From positions 19,453,694-19,517,693 of the forward strand of contig CM038711.1 of NCBI GenBank assembly GCA_021613375.1: DNA of 64,000 nt. The letters are read 5' to 3'. Position 1 is the first letter of the stretch. Each line of letters starts with the position of its first letter. Positions 14,130 through 25,390 of the stretch are shown here, in pieces. The position numbers were made by a program, and so were the translations under genes. The notes below the pieces were generated by a model. The model had not been told where the DNA came from, made no database searches, and worked only from the letters and a program-made list of their open reading frames with translations. This DNA is from Megaleporinus macrocephalus. Its lineage: Eukaryota; Chordata; Actinopteri; Characiformes; Anostomidae.

Positions 14130-15310
14130 CACACACGCCACGTAATGGCCAGGGTGGAGAAATGAGCGCTTGGCGGGGGCTGTGTAGGCAGAGGGAATAT
14201 GCTAATTGAAAGTTAGGATCACTTTGTGGCCATTACAGGGAGAAACCTGAGACGTGTTAACGCGGCAGAGGCAGGCAGCACCTGCTGTCGCCGGGCTAAT
14301 TGTGTTGGATTTGCCCGTGTCTGTCAGGAGCTGGCGCTCATCATGCTCCTGCCTCCAGTTACAGCTGTATTATTACCCGAGTTTGACATTACAGCAGGAG
14401 CCACTGGGGGTTCGGGCCACCTCCCGACCCTCATAGCCACCTTCCCAGACAAATCAGCTTTCCAAAAAGCCCTGATTACGGGAACCATTTATAAAGGTGC
14501 TAAAAAAAGCTTAAAAAGATTTGAATATTCCAGAGTTTAATGGAAGAGCGTTGGGATGAGCCATCTCAGAAGAACGCAAATTTCTTCCCATTTTTGTATG
14601 TAGTCAAAATATTCATCAAAGGGCTTTGCGTCCTTGAACTGTCCTTGGCCATTATTAATTTTAGCACATAGGCAATTACACTATGGCTCCGTCTTTGAGA
14701 CACCAGTTCTCTTCCGATCGGACGGCATGCTAGAGGAGGGATTGGAAAGCCCTTGAATACAGGCTTCCTTGCATATGAATGGGTTGCACACAGACCCTGA
14801 GTGCTGTGCGGGTGACTGGTGATGAAACCATACTGTGCTTTTGAGGGCCAGCTAGGGGCAACGGCGTATAATCTGATTCCAACTCCAGTAACCTCCCTTT
14901 TATTTTTAATTGTTCCACTGTAGCATTTAAGAGCTATTGATCCCCGGAAAAGCATTAAGTTAAAGAATCACTATTACTGTTTATATTCCCTGCTTGGAGA
15001 AGGCACATCAAAGGACATTTTAATGTCACAGACTTTCTGAGGGAATTTGAAGCCCAGGTTTGAACAGGCCAGCCTATGAGCGAAAAGGACACGCAATAGA
15101 CAAACGCAGAAACAAATGTGAGGGCAATTTGCAGCTAATCAAATTGCATCCAAGCATTGATTTCTTTGCAAGGAGAAGTTTACCATGCATGGATTTCAAA
15201 AGCTGACGGCATTTTAAAAGTCAAATGTTATGTTCCCACGGTTAATCCTGGAAACTGCACAAGGCTACCAGGGAAGGGTGAGTTATTATTCATGAGGGAG
15301 AGGGAGAGAT
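14130..15310. promoter_or_regulatory. Candidate conserved non-coding block
   Basis: Over a kilobase of repeat-free, moderately GC-rich sequence with GCTAATTG, GGCTAATTGTG, GGCAATTAC and ATTATTCATGAG words. The longest frame (14226-14540) has no recognisable domain and no splice or codon pattern that I trust. It is likely one or more enhancers. Confidence 0.35.
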
Positions 15311-15419
15311 GAAGAGAGATAGATGGGGAATGACCAATTAACGACACAGTTGTTTAAACAATTCGGGGGAATCATATGGTGTTATGATTCTCTCTACTAG
15401 CATGCAAAACATATTTAGC

Positions 15420-15860
15420 CTAAAAAAAAAACACTACCCACAAACTGTGCATTAGGAAATAAATTCTGCAAACAAGAATTCATTTATTTAAAAAGTTCAT
15501 ATCATTAAAAAAACACATTTTCAAAAGAATTATTTTATACAATCATTAACATTGCAAAACATACCATTCACCCCCAGTTAATACAGCCCTTTATTATTCA
15601 GTTTTTTGCGTTGTTTTAAAAACAATATATTTGCATCATCCTTAATTATTTATTTTTGTGTTTTTTGAAGAGTGTTTAAGCTGAGCTTTTTAAGAGAGAT
15701 GCAATACAGGGCAGCCAATGAGAACACAGATTATTTACATATTCATCTAAAAGGCAAATATCAAAAACAGCCTGTTTAAGGTGGACCCCAGGAAAAGGGA
15801 TGAAGTACAAGACAAAGCAGACTATGGGCATTCCTAACAAAATGTAGTTTATTTATAAAA
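15420..15860. other. AT-rich non-coding stretch
   Basis: Poly-A and TTTATT-rich DNA, nothing recognised. It ends in a short (GT)n at 15870-15882. Confidence 0.5.
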
Positions 15861-16089
15861 AATTGGTCTGTGTGTGTGTGTGTTTATATAGTCTCAGTTG
15901 CCTGCACAACTGCATCTCAGATTCTTCACTGATCCTGTGTCCTGCAGCACATGTATGCATATGTATAGGGTTTTTTTTGCCTCATATTCTCCCACCCTCA
16001 ATCTTCCACACACCCTTTTGTCGAACATCAGTCTTTGCATCCCCTTTCGCCACAGAATACGGCTCTTTCAAACAAACCCCCCCCCCCGC

Positions 16090-16380
16090 TTCTTGTGCCG
16101 CCACCCCCAGATGTTTTGATTAGCAGCGACTCGTATGCTGGTCAGATCCCGGGATTAATGATGGATAATTTGCCTACGGTTGGCACGGCACTCCGCCGCT
16201 CTGCCAGCCTTTGGATGCCATATGGGCAGAAGCAGCTGTTTTCATTACTCTCCCTTGCCCAGATGTGTCAAACAGGATGCCGGCTTCAATCGGCAGTCTT
16301 GCTGGCACTCGGCGGGGGGTGCTTTCGACTTGCTTGGCAGCTAATTACTTTAATGTAGCCGAGGACTGAGGCCCCTGCGT
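16090..16380. promoter_or_regulatory. Candidate conserved non-coding element
   Basis: A GC-rich block containing GGGATTAATGATGGATAATT, GCCATATGGGC and CAGCTAATTACTTTAATG, with clean unique sequence up to a poly-T run at 16382. Homeodomain-type sites (TAATTA, TTAATG) are intact. Confidence 0.35.
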
Positions 16381-16399
16381 GTTTTTTTTTTTTTGTTGT

Positions 16400-19030
16400 T
16401 TTTTTGTTTTTTTAAAGGGCCTTTTACAGACAGCTGAATGCCAGCTGTCACCTCCTTGCACAATAAGGGAAGACAGATAGGTCGCAGCAGAAAAAATATT
16501 CGATAAAGAGATCCATGAGCGCGGGCATGTCCAAAATCAGTGGTGAAGCCGGCCTGGGCCAGTCAGTATACAGAGAGTGTTGTGAGTAGAGCTACCATTA
16601 ATACAATCAGCTCATGCCAGAGCCATCAGCTCAGCATCACTGTGCACTCTGGCCTCCATTAGCAGCAACCTTCTCATAGAGTGGCCATGCCATACTCAGT
16701 TTATGTGCAGTGTACGCAGCAAAGGCATGAAGTCCCATGCAGATTGCGTTAGACATGCCTCAAGCATGTTCAGCTGGCATCATGCCGCTTCAGCTGGCAA
16801 GACAGTACGAGACCAGGATCGAGACTGGTGTCAAGGTCATAGTTTCCTTTTACATGAGAAGCAACATGGTCTCTGATGAGCAGTTGTAGATGTTGCTGCT
16901 GTGTGCGTGATTCCATACAGTGCATGCAATCAAACATTTGCCAGAAAAACATTGACAGCTTTCGGAAAATAAGTGACAGCCGTCAAATTGATCCTTTCAC
17001 GGTATGTAATATCCCCCAGTACTGTATGACTGACATTGGAGTAGACCATTCCTTGGAATACAAATAATAGCTGTGTGCATTTAGTCAATATCATCATTAC
17101 AGCAACACAGAACCATCGATAAGTCTTCATTATGGCATTCTGCTTTGTCTATATTATCCTCCTATGTAGAGTGCAGTGGCACTGCTATGGAGCACCACTT
17201 GAAGGGTGTCTACAGCTGTCTCATATTCTTTTGACGTGCATCAATAATACCTCACTTTTCCGCTCTTGTAGGTTTAGTGCTGTCATGACAGCTAGAATTG
17301 GACGCTGTCTACGCTACAACTATAACGACCAACCACAGGTGTCCGCCGCTCAATACGAATGTGTTCACCTGGTGTGTAAAACCATTCTTGTTTATTGGTT
17401 AGCTTGTATATTTGTTTGTTCGTTTGTTTGTTTTTGGACATTAAGCTGCTTTAGCATTTACAGTGACCTTTGGGAAGATCATGCTCGGCTGGCTCAGAGT
17501 GTGCAAGCGAAAGGTTTGTTTTTGGGCTGCCTAAGACTATATGCTGTACATTCCTGGTGCAGAACAAAAGACGAAAAGAGTGAGTCATGAATGAGTGTGC
17601 AGTCTGCTTCTCTTCTCCAGTCAGAAGGGCGCTTTGCTCCAGTATTGATCAGTTGGCTGCTTTCGCTCTCCTTAGGTATTTGAAAGCTTACCTAAAGCAA
17701 AAGCCGTTCTTCTAGATGGGTGCAAGTCTCCTCGTTCTAAGAAGCAACGTCACCAGTTCCTCTGTGGTAAATGATTATGATTGCAAATATAAAACTACTG
17801 ATAACTTTCTGTTGTGCCCAACAGAAGATGTTTTGTATAGTTCAGTTTCTGTACCCCTTGTCACCCTTAGGAGAAAAAAAAAACTGTCCGCTTCTTAATC
17901 CAACTCACTTGCGGCTGTTTGGCTTAGTCTCCCACCGGATCCTATTATTATGCTTTACATATGCAAGAGCGCACTGCATTGAGCATCATACTCACTGAGG
18001 GACTTGACACACTTTTCTGTCTGCAGCCCACTGCTCATGACTGCGCCGGCTCCCTCGCTTGCGTCGGTAAGGGTGCTTCACACTTTGAAAACTTCTCGGC
18101 AATCTGGAGCGCTTTACATTGAAAGTCATTCAAAGTTTGGTAAGAGAATGCTAGGAGTCAGTCTCCGGAGAGTAGACAAACATCACTATAAATGCAGCTT
18201 TGATGAGTCACCAGGTTTAAGGGTTTTTTTCTATGATTTCAAACTATTGGCAGCCTGGAGGTGGACGGTATGTATAATTATTTCAAGCACTTAAGCAATG
18301 TGTTCATTAATCATGAATATTCACAATTTTTCTCTGGGTTTGCTGTGCTATTTTTAGCCAACAAATGACCAAGACAATTCAGGTTATGGCTATGAAAAGT
18401 CATTTGGTTGAAGAGTAGAATTTGAATTAAACCTAAATCGTCATCTAAGAATATTCCTTTAATTAGAAGGGAATCTCATTATGGGCAGCGGACTTTTATA
18501 CATGACTCATCAGACTTGGATCTGTGGCCAGCATATAGATGCACAGGTTTGCATTGTCTGCAGGCCTTTGGTGAATTGAAGTATTATAACTGAAAACCCG
18601 TTGGATGTGGGGTGATTTGAGGGTTGCATTTCTTGAAACAAGGGTACCTCAACATCTCTTTGATTCAAGCGATGAAATTATAATTCAGGAGGAGGGGAGT
18701 GAAAGAAAGAAAGGATGGGGTGAATACCATATTGCACTCATTCAGAGCTAACTTTGTTCCCCAAACTGGAAGATTGGATTTTCTTTATTAAATTATCTCT
18801 CTTGTTCACACACTCAAGGGGGCCATTGGCTGTAGGCACTAAAAGAAGCGTGAGTGGGGGAAAGAGGGGGAGGGGAAAAAAAAAAGAAAAACCTTGTCTG
18901 GTTGTTGGATGTGAGGCTGGCATAATACTGGTTTGGGGAGGAGAATGAAATGTTTTGTTCTGCTGGTGCCCTTCTGTAAGAAAGGTTGCATTTGGTCTGT
19001 TTTTTCTATTTTTTTTAAACTAGGCATCCC
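16400..19030. other. Non-coding desert, no gene seen
   Basis: Mixed composition. Open frames up to 152 codons (17132-17590) are Cys/aromatic-rich without family resemblance and are probably chance. Confidence 0.45.
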
Positions 19031-19036
19031 TTGTAC

Positions 19037-19102
19037 ATCTCTCTCTCTCTCTCTCTCACTCTCACTCTCTCTCTCTCACTCACTCACTCACTCTCTCTCT
19101 TT
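19037..19102. repeat. (CT)n/(CTCA)n microsatellite
   Basis: CT repeats interspersed with CACT units flank the CpG-rich segment on the left. Confidence 0.9.
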
Positions 19103-19104
19103 GA

Positions 19105-19330
19105 TGTAGCCCCGCTGTGCTGCCGCCCCCCTGTGTTCTGATTGGTTGATGGCAGGCGGGGCGGCTGGGGCAGTGTGGGAGTGTAGCGGGGATGAAAGCG
19201 AGCGGGGCAGCGAGAGGGCACCTGCACACAGAGCCTGGCCTGTGCCTCCAGCTCCAGCTTCAACGGCCTCCGCTGACCGGAGAGTGAACCCCGGTGTCAG
19301 CCACCATCACACGGGCACCACAACACTGCA
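19105..19330. promoter_or_regulatory. CpG-rich promoter-like island
   Basis: About 225 bp with roughly fourteen CpG by hand count. It includes an inverted CCAAT box in NF-Y context (CTGATTGGTTG, 19138-19148) and a GC box (GGCGGGGCGG) about 10 bp further. It is flanked on both sides by pyrimidine tracts. No protein frame is convincing, so if it is a promoter the transcript could be a non-coding RNA or an upstream exon of a distant gene. Orientation cannot be decided. Confidence 0.4.
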
Positions 19331-19363
19331 CTATCCGTCTGTTCTTCTCTTTCTCTCCCTGTC

Positions 19364-19380
19364 TGATTCTCTCTCTAATC

Positions 19381-19411
<31 letters not shown>

Positions 19412-19450
19412 CTTTGTCTCTCTCCATCTCTTACCTCCCCCTCTCCCCTC
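19364..19450. repeat. Pyrimidine-rich (CT)n tract
   Basis: CT/CTTT/CTGT simple sequence on the right of the CpG-rich island. Confidence 0.85.
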
Positions 19451-19459
19451 CTGAATTAA

Positions 19460-21590
19460 ATTGAGTCCAGTCCAGTAAGCTGCATTTGCATGGTCATATT
19501 TATACAGTTTATACAACATTTACATAGTGTTGCTAAAGCACCACTAAAATAAGAACTAGCATTTAGAGATCCACGATGTCAAAGTTTCATTTGCAATAAG
19601 ATTTAGTTTTAAACTAAATACATGAGAACATCGACTTTATTGGAGACTAAGTACATAAGTAAAAATAGCAGTTTACCTTTCTCTAACTTTCTGACTAAAT
19701 TAGATTCAATTAAAGTCGCTAAGCTTTATTAACACAATCATATTTAATTACAGAATTGCCAAAGCATCATTAAAATAAGAACAACTAACACAGATTTAAG
19801 AAGTCTTTAGTTTCCATCATAAGTTTCATTTGCGGATTTAAAGATTTGGTTGTACTGCCAAAAACATCATAATTATTTCTTCCTCCCTCCTCTTTATTTC
19901 CCTCTCTGTGTCTTAAGTCTATAAAACAGGCCCCGGCATAAATTAAAGAAATAGTCCAGTTTAAAATATTGACTACTAACAAGCCATTTCTTATTATCCA
20001 GTGCTACTTTTTTGTGGCTACCTACAATAATTAATATTCCAAAATATTAACTTAGTTTCATCCCTGAAATACAAGACAATAATCCTGACCACAGTCATTT
20101 TTAGTCATCTGTGAAGATATAAACAGTTCCCACTTTTCTGCACTCTCATTGTGAGTGTTGCCTCATTTCTCCATAGGACATAGACCTTAATTGTACTGTA
20201 AGTTTATGGTAACAATGGAAATGAATGTTGGAATTCCTTGGCATAATAAGTCAATATCCATTTAATATGAAGCAGATGAACGCTGGCCAACATCTGTCAA
20301 GTTCGGACTGTAGAGGCTGCTTTTGCAGTCCTTGAGCTCTGTGGGAATTTGATTAACCATAAAATGGTGCATTATGTCACCCCTATTAGGGCCATTTAGT
20401 GTTGCCAGAAGGTCAGAGCAGAAAAAGATCTCATCTTCACTTTTATTGAGATGTCTCAGCAATAAGGGCTCTGTTTCAGCACAGCTGTATGCCAAAAGGG
20501 GCCAGGCTGTCTCAATGCATCCCTCTGTGGCTGTCTCCCTCTGTCTGGAGAGAATGTGTTTTTTTCTTTCTTTTTTCCCCCGAAGAGACGTATGAGGAAT
20601 GTTGGCTCATGCTACCAGCTTATAATTTATGAGAGAAAGTTTGTTTTTGTCAATGTTAAATCAAATATGTTTTGATAGCTTAGTGCTGATATAATGGTAA
20701 TTATAGTGTAGATATTTTAACAAACTAACATTGGTGTTTGTGCTCAGACAGTCTTTGCTGTATAGCTTTCGAATTGAGATATATCAAGAAAGCTTCCTAA
20801 AGCACTACATTTCCTTTAAATTGTGGATTTGCCCATGAAGATCAGCATATCCATTTTTTTTAGCTGGAACTGTAAACACAGTGTGCCAGGCTGTCAGGTG
20901 GATGCGGTTGTGCTGTCCTGTACGCAGCACATGGGTTTTTTGACTTAAGACAATGTTGTTGATAATATCGTATAAACTGCAGCTCTTGCTTTTTGTTTTT
21001 GTCTTTGTCCATTTTCTTTTATCTTCATTAGAATCATGTGTTGCTTCAGTGTGCAGCACTTTGATGTTAAAACAATTTTCATATAAAAGTGCCTAATCAT
21101 TCAGTCATAAGTCTGATTATGGCTTTTTTGGTTATTTGAAATTACACCAAATGCCTAAATGTGGTTTTCTTATATAGCATTTATTATTGGCAGTATTGTA
21201 AGACGTTACTAGTGCTTTATATGCAAGATATCCACCTTTGCTTAAAAAAAAAAATCTGTTGAATCTTAATGTCGACTGATTGTATCAGACAAACATTATA
21301 TCAGGCAGCCCCCTTCCTTTTCTTTTAGCAAACATAAGAGTAGCTGCCCTTTGAACACTAAAAAGCTCCCAAAATGATTATGGAGAATCCAAATAAACAC
21401 CTTAGATTTTAACAATGCACACTCTGATACTTCTGGCACTCCACAACATGGTGAGCTCTGCTTAAAAAACAGCGTTAATTTCTCCTCTATCAGGGTCATG
21501 CCCTAGCTCTCACATGGTGCCCATTCGCAGGCCAGGCCTGACTCTTAGGAAGCTCTTCATAATTAAGATCTCTCTTGTGGTCAGGCTGTT
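19460..21590. other. Non-coding desert, no gene seen
   Basis: AT-rich. An octamer-like ATTTGCAT occurs at 19485-19492. No coding signal was seen. Confidence 0.45.
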
Positions 21591-21599
21591 TTTTTTTCT

Positions 21600-21910
21600 T
21601 TTTGTTGAGGATGGAGGATCTTAAGCTGACCCCGTGTAAATGTAGTTGTCGTGGAGGTGACCTGCCTGTAAATGAGGGTCATGCTTCAGGTGCAGGGAGG
21701 TCGCCGGAGGTCAGGAAGGTTGCTTCTCTTTGTGGGCTGCTCTTCCACCCCCTCAGCAGAAACGTGCCTTCGATTGGGTTAGCTCCGATAAGGTGCAGAG
21801 CAGCAGGGGTCACCTCGTCTGCACTGAGACGCGAAAGGTGACAGGCGGCAGGGGCCGTGCCAATCGAGCTGAGCATCTGTCACATCAGCCGGACAGTAGT
21901 GAAGCGTCAG
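21600..21910. promoter_or_regulatory. Candidate conserved non-coding element
   Basis: Locally GC-rich with several AGGTCA/TGACC nuclear-receptor-type half-sites (GGAGGTGACCTG, GGAGGTCAGG). It is open on both strands but without family resemblance. Confidence 0.28.
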
Positions 21911-23080
21911 CATTCACACAGCGGTCCTCATCTTCAAGATCCTTACACATGCATGTGCTGTGTTATGAACAGCATTTCAGTAAACACGTTACAGCCGTCA
22001 CCTCAGTAGGACACTACTACACTGCCTGAACAAAAAAGGTCACACACTCTTTTTCGGTTAGCTTTGATTATGGTGCACATTCACCATGGCATTGCTTTGA
22101 TGATCACTTGATGTGAATGAACATTGTGCATTCATTTTTGGCCAAGATCTTGTATGGACGGCAGGAGAGTCAAGTTTTTTTCCAACCATGTTACTTCTGT
22201 GATGGTCGATAGTTCACCACTAATCTTTGATGTTTTAGACGGTTCTTAATCAATTTCCAGTGAGCTCAGTCTTCTTATTTGTTTTCTTTGCCAACAGTTT
22301 GACCTTTCTGAAACATAGTAGTATCTTTGACCTGACCTCTTGATACTTCTTCCCCTGTTTAAGAATATGGAAAGTTACTCACGGCATCTGATGGGGTAAA
22401 AAAACAATGTAGTTGCCTGCTGAAACATCTGAATCACTGCAGTTATTATCAAATCAAAGCTCATTTAAATCCAAAGAGCATTTTTTGGCTAGACAGAATA
22501 TGCGGTATATGTATATGTATTTTTTCCATTTTAGGGTCCACCTGAAACTAGAACTGACCAAGTCAATAATTGCGATTATTAATTTAATTGTCTTGTTCAT
22601 CATATAAAACTATTCAAGTAAAAGCTTAAAGTGACTAAATTAGTTTACTAGCTATTTTGCTTCTAAACCTCAGATTCTTAGTCGCTAATACTGGTTGTGG
22701 TGTTAGAATTATAGACACACATTTGCAGACTAACACAGAATCTTGTGTAAAGTCCAATCTTTTTCCTCTAGAGTGAAAATATAAGGAGGAAAAAACTCAG
22801 TTTGCAGGCATACATGCTAACAAGACTAGGATCAGGTGAGTAGCCAACAAATAAACTTTATGGCTAACTCTTGATCCCACTTTAATTATCAAATCATTCT
22901 ATTAAATTTATTAATGGCTCTTGATATATTACCATTTAGGAGGTTAAAATGTTAAACTTCATCTTTTTGTTTAAAGCTCACTTTAAAAGTTCTTTTTTGT
23001 TTACTTTATTGATTAGTGATATAATTGTATTGCAGTTGTTTTGTATTAGGACCTAGGCACCTGTGGAAATCTACATTGGT
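21911..23080. other. Non-coding desert, no gene seen
   Basis: AT-rich unique-looking DNA with no features recognised. Confidence 0.45.
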
Positions 23081-23099
23081 AGGTTAGAAAAAGTTTGCT

Positions 23100-23720
23100 C
23101 TTCTCCATCTTTCTTTCGCTAGTTTGGTTTAAGAAAGGAGAGGACGTGAGCGCTGCTACCCATGGCCTCGGACTCTCTGAGCACGACGTCGGGGCAGAAC
23201 AGCACTTAGGCCAAATCCCAGAGGCCGTGCCTGGCGCAGCCGAGCCCACATTAGCTCAGGCATGGCTTTCCAAAATGGACCCGGCTGAGCGGAATGAAGC
23301 GCATAAGGCGGCGAGCACGCCACGCCGAGGGCTTTATCAAGCATAGATCAATGGATGGCCACATTCTCCTGCAGCTCATGCGCTGCAAGGGCAAATACTG
23401 TATCTTCTGGGAGTCGGGCGGGAGTCATTGATAGGCTTAGTCTGTGTTTGTGTGTGTTGGTGGGAGGATGTATGTCCATTCGTGTGTGCGTCTCGCCTAC
23501 TTTAATCAGGTTCCTTTTTTCCCTCTCTCTCTCCTTTCCGACCGCAAACACAGAGCGGTAAGTGAAGCGTTGCAGGGCGGCCGGGGGCTTTTCACAAGGG
23601 GACAAAAGGTGGGAGAGGCCGTGGGAGGCCGGGTGCGGCCCACTCCGTCAATGCCCCTCAGTTCAGCCGAGCGGCTCCAGAGGCCCCTGCCCTTCCAACT
23701 GTAAAATTGGCTGACAGCGA
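23100..23720. promoter_or_regulatory. GC/CpG-rich candidate regulatory block
   Basis: Two CpG-rich patches (23130-23340 and 23540-23700) are joined by a GT-rich link. Frames on both strands stay open because of base composition, but none matches a known protein. It forms the left part of the densest enhancer-like cluster of the window. Confidence 0.35.
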
Positions 23721-23899
23721 AACTCTAAAGCCCCCCACTCCTCAATGAGTCCACACACAACTGGGGCATTTACCAGGGCTGATTGCCCCCTTAAGCGAGC
23801 ATGCTTTATTTTTATTTTTTTTTCTTTTCCCAAGCCAAAGCACATTCAAGCATATGGAGATTGAACATGAATAAAAAGCACAAGGTTGCATTTGTTTCA

Positions 23900-24130
23900 G
23901 GACCTTTAGTGTAAGTGAATGATGTTCAGTATTAGGTTTTGGAGTGCTCTTTTGCTCGCTATTATTTCTTTAAACATTTGCATTACGGCATCTTTTTCAA
24001 TAACGGTCGCGCTTGCATTCGTAACATTGAGCGGCTCGATAAGCTCGCCAAGAGCCCTTATAATGTGCTCACTGGAAATGAAGAAAAATACAATTACTGT
24101 AAGACAGTGTAATGAAATAATCAAAGTTTA
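23900..24130. promoter_or_regulatory. Candidate conserved non-coding element
   Basis: Repeat-free, with ACATTTGCATTACGGC, CATTACGGCATC and several CpG in an otherwise AT-rich setting. Both strands stay open for about 70 codons. Confidence 0.3.
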
Positions 24131-24269
24131 GCCATGTACATTGCTGTGCAGCCTCAGTGAAAAACATATTGATTTCCTTTTTTCCATGGCCTTTTTAAGA
24201 GGGAATTGAGCAGAATGAAAATATTTGTCCCCCCTGAAACCATGGGGATAAGCTATTATCCGAACGAGA

Positions 24270-25390
24270 AGCTAAGGAAAATCAATGGTAATGTCCCAGG
24301 TGATTTTGTCTCCAGAACAGCCATTATGAAGGATCCTGCTTACTTTCTCCCATTTACATGGCTGGGGAAAATGTTTTAAACCAAATAGTGCCTTCGGCAT
24401 ATATTCTTCCGCTTTTTGTGTGTGCTCCATTACAAGTGTCAAGCTCCTCTATTGCCCTCTGAAAGTGCTAGTTTAATCAGAAATATGAAAATGCCTTGGA
24501 CGGAGTCAGCCTTGAGGAGTGACACCATGGAGGAAGGATTTACAACAAAAGGATGCCTGATTAGAGAAAGGATACGGCCCTATGAATCATCTGCAAATGT
24601 ATGAAATTGGATAACGACAAGGCCGTGGCACGGGCGCCCGGGCGCTCCGAGCAGCCGAGAGCCACAACAACAGTCAGGGCCCCGCCATCTTGTTTACATG
24701 ATTCTCAGCTCTCTCCTTTCATCACGGCCACCACCGCTTCCTTCAGGAGCGCGCCGAGAGACAGACGCCAAGGGAGAGAGAGCGAGCGTGCAAGCGAGAG
24801 AGATTGCAACTTTGGCCCTATTGTTTAACAGCTGCCGAAGACGGAGGACACCGCAAAATTATTCTGAAGAGCAGGAGACACACGGTGGCTCTGCGACCTT
24901 TAACTGCACTTCCTTAGCTGAATCTCATCCAATTAGAGCACTGTATATTTTCCCTAATAGCGGCTGATGAGGCAGGGCGTATGAGGCAGCACGCCCGGCC
25001 CGGCGTTGTTATGCAGCAGGATGGCTGCTTAGCAGCAGAGGAGCGCTGGGGGATAAGTGAGCAGAGAGCTTTAATTTGATAGGGTTAGAATCCTGCAGGC
25101 TCTGGGGTCGTGGGTCATCAGGAGCTCGTCTCACACTGAATATGAAGAAATCAGAAGTAAATTGCTTACATCTGCTGCCGGTGGCTGGGGCTGGCTGTGA
25201 TTGGCTCCCGGAGGTGGGCGCCATCTCACATGGGCGAAGCAAGGGGGTCTGGGTGTAAAGAAAGCTTGTAATTGGAGTAATTCGGCATTAATAGATGTTA
25301 AAAATCATCCTCCAAACAGCTGCTTTGGAACGCCAAGCCGTCCTGCAAAGCTTCTGGAGTATTTTCTCAACTGCATTACTGCTTTTTGAA
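24270..25390. promoter_or_regulatory. Strong enhancer-like block with YY1, forkhead, NF-Y and homeodomain words
   Basis: A YY1-type CCGCCATCTTG (24682-24692) is joined to a forkhead TGTTTAC (24691-24697). An inverted CCAAT box in NF-Y context lies at 25197-25207, and a second GGCGCCATCT follows. CCAATTAGAGC and GTAATTGGAGTAATTC are further homeodomain words. The block is unique, GC-rich in its middle, and lacks a plausible protein. Function is inferred. Confidence 0.42.

Noticed and set aside
14226..14540. 104-codon plus-strand frame in a GC-rich block
   Set aside because: No domain, and a second frame is open in the same place. Composition explains it.
17132..17590. 152-codon plus-strand frame
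   Set aside because: Cys/Phe/Leu-rich with no family resemblance and no clear exon borders; frames of this length occur by chance in 64 kb.
19146..19454. 102-codon plus-strand frame through the CpG-rich island
   Set aside because: Half of it is a Leu/Ser run translated from the (CT)n tract; no homology recognised.
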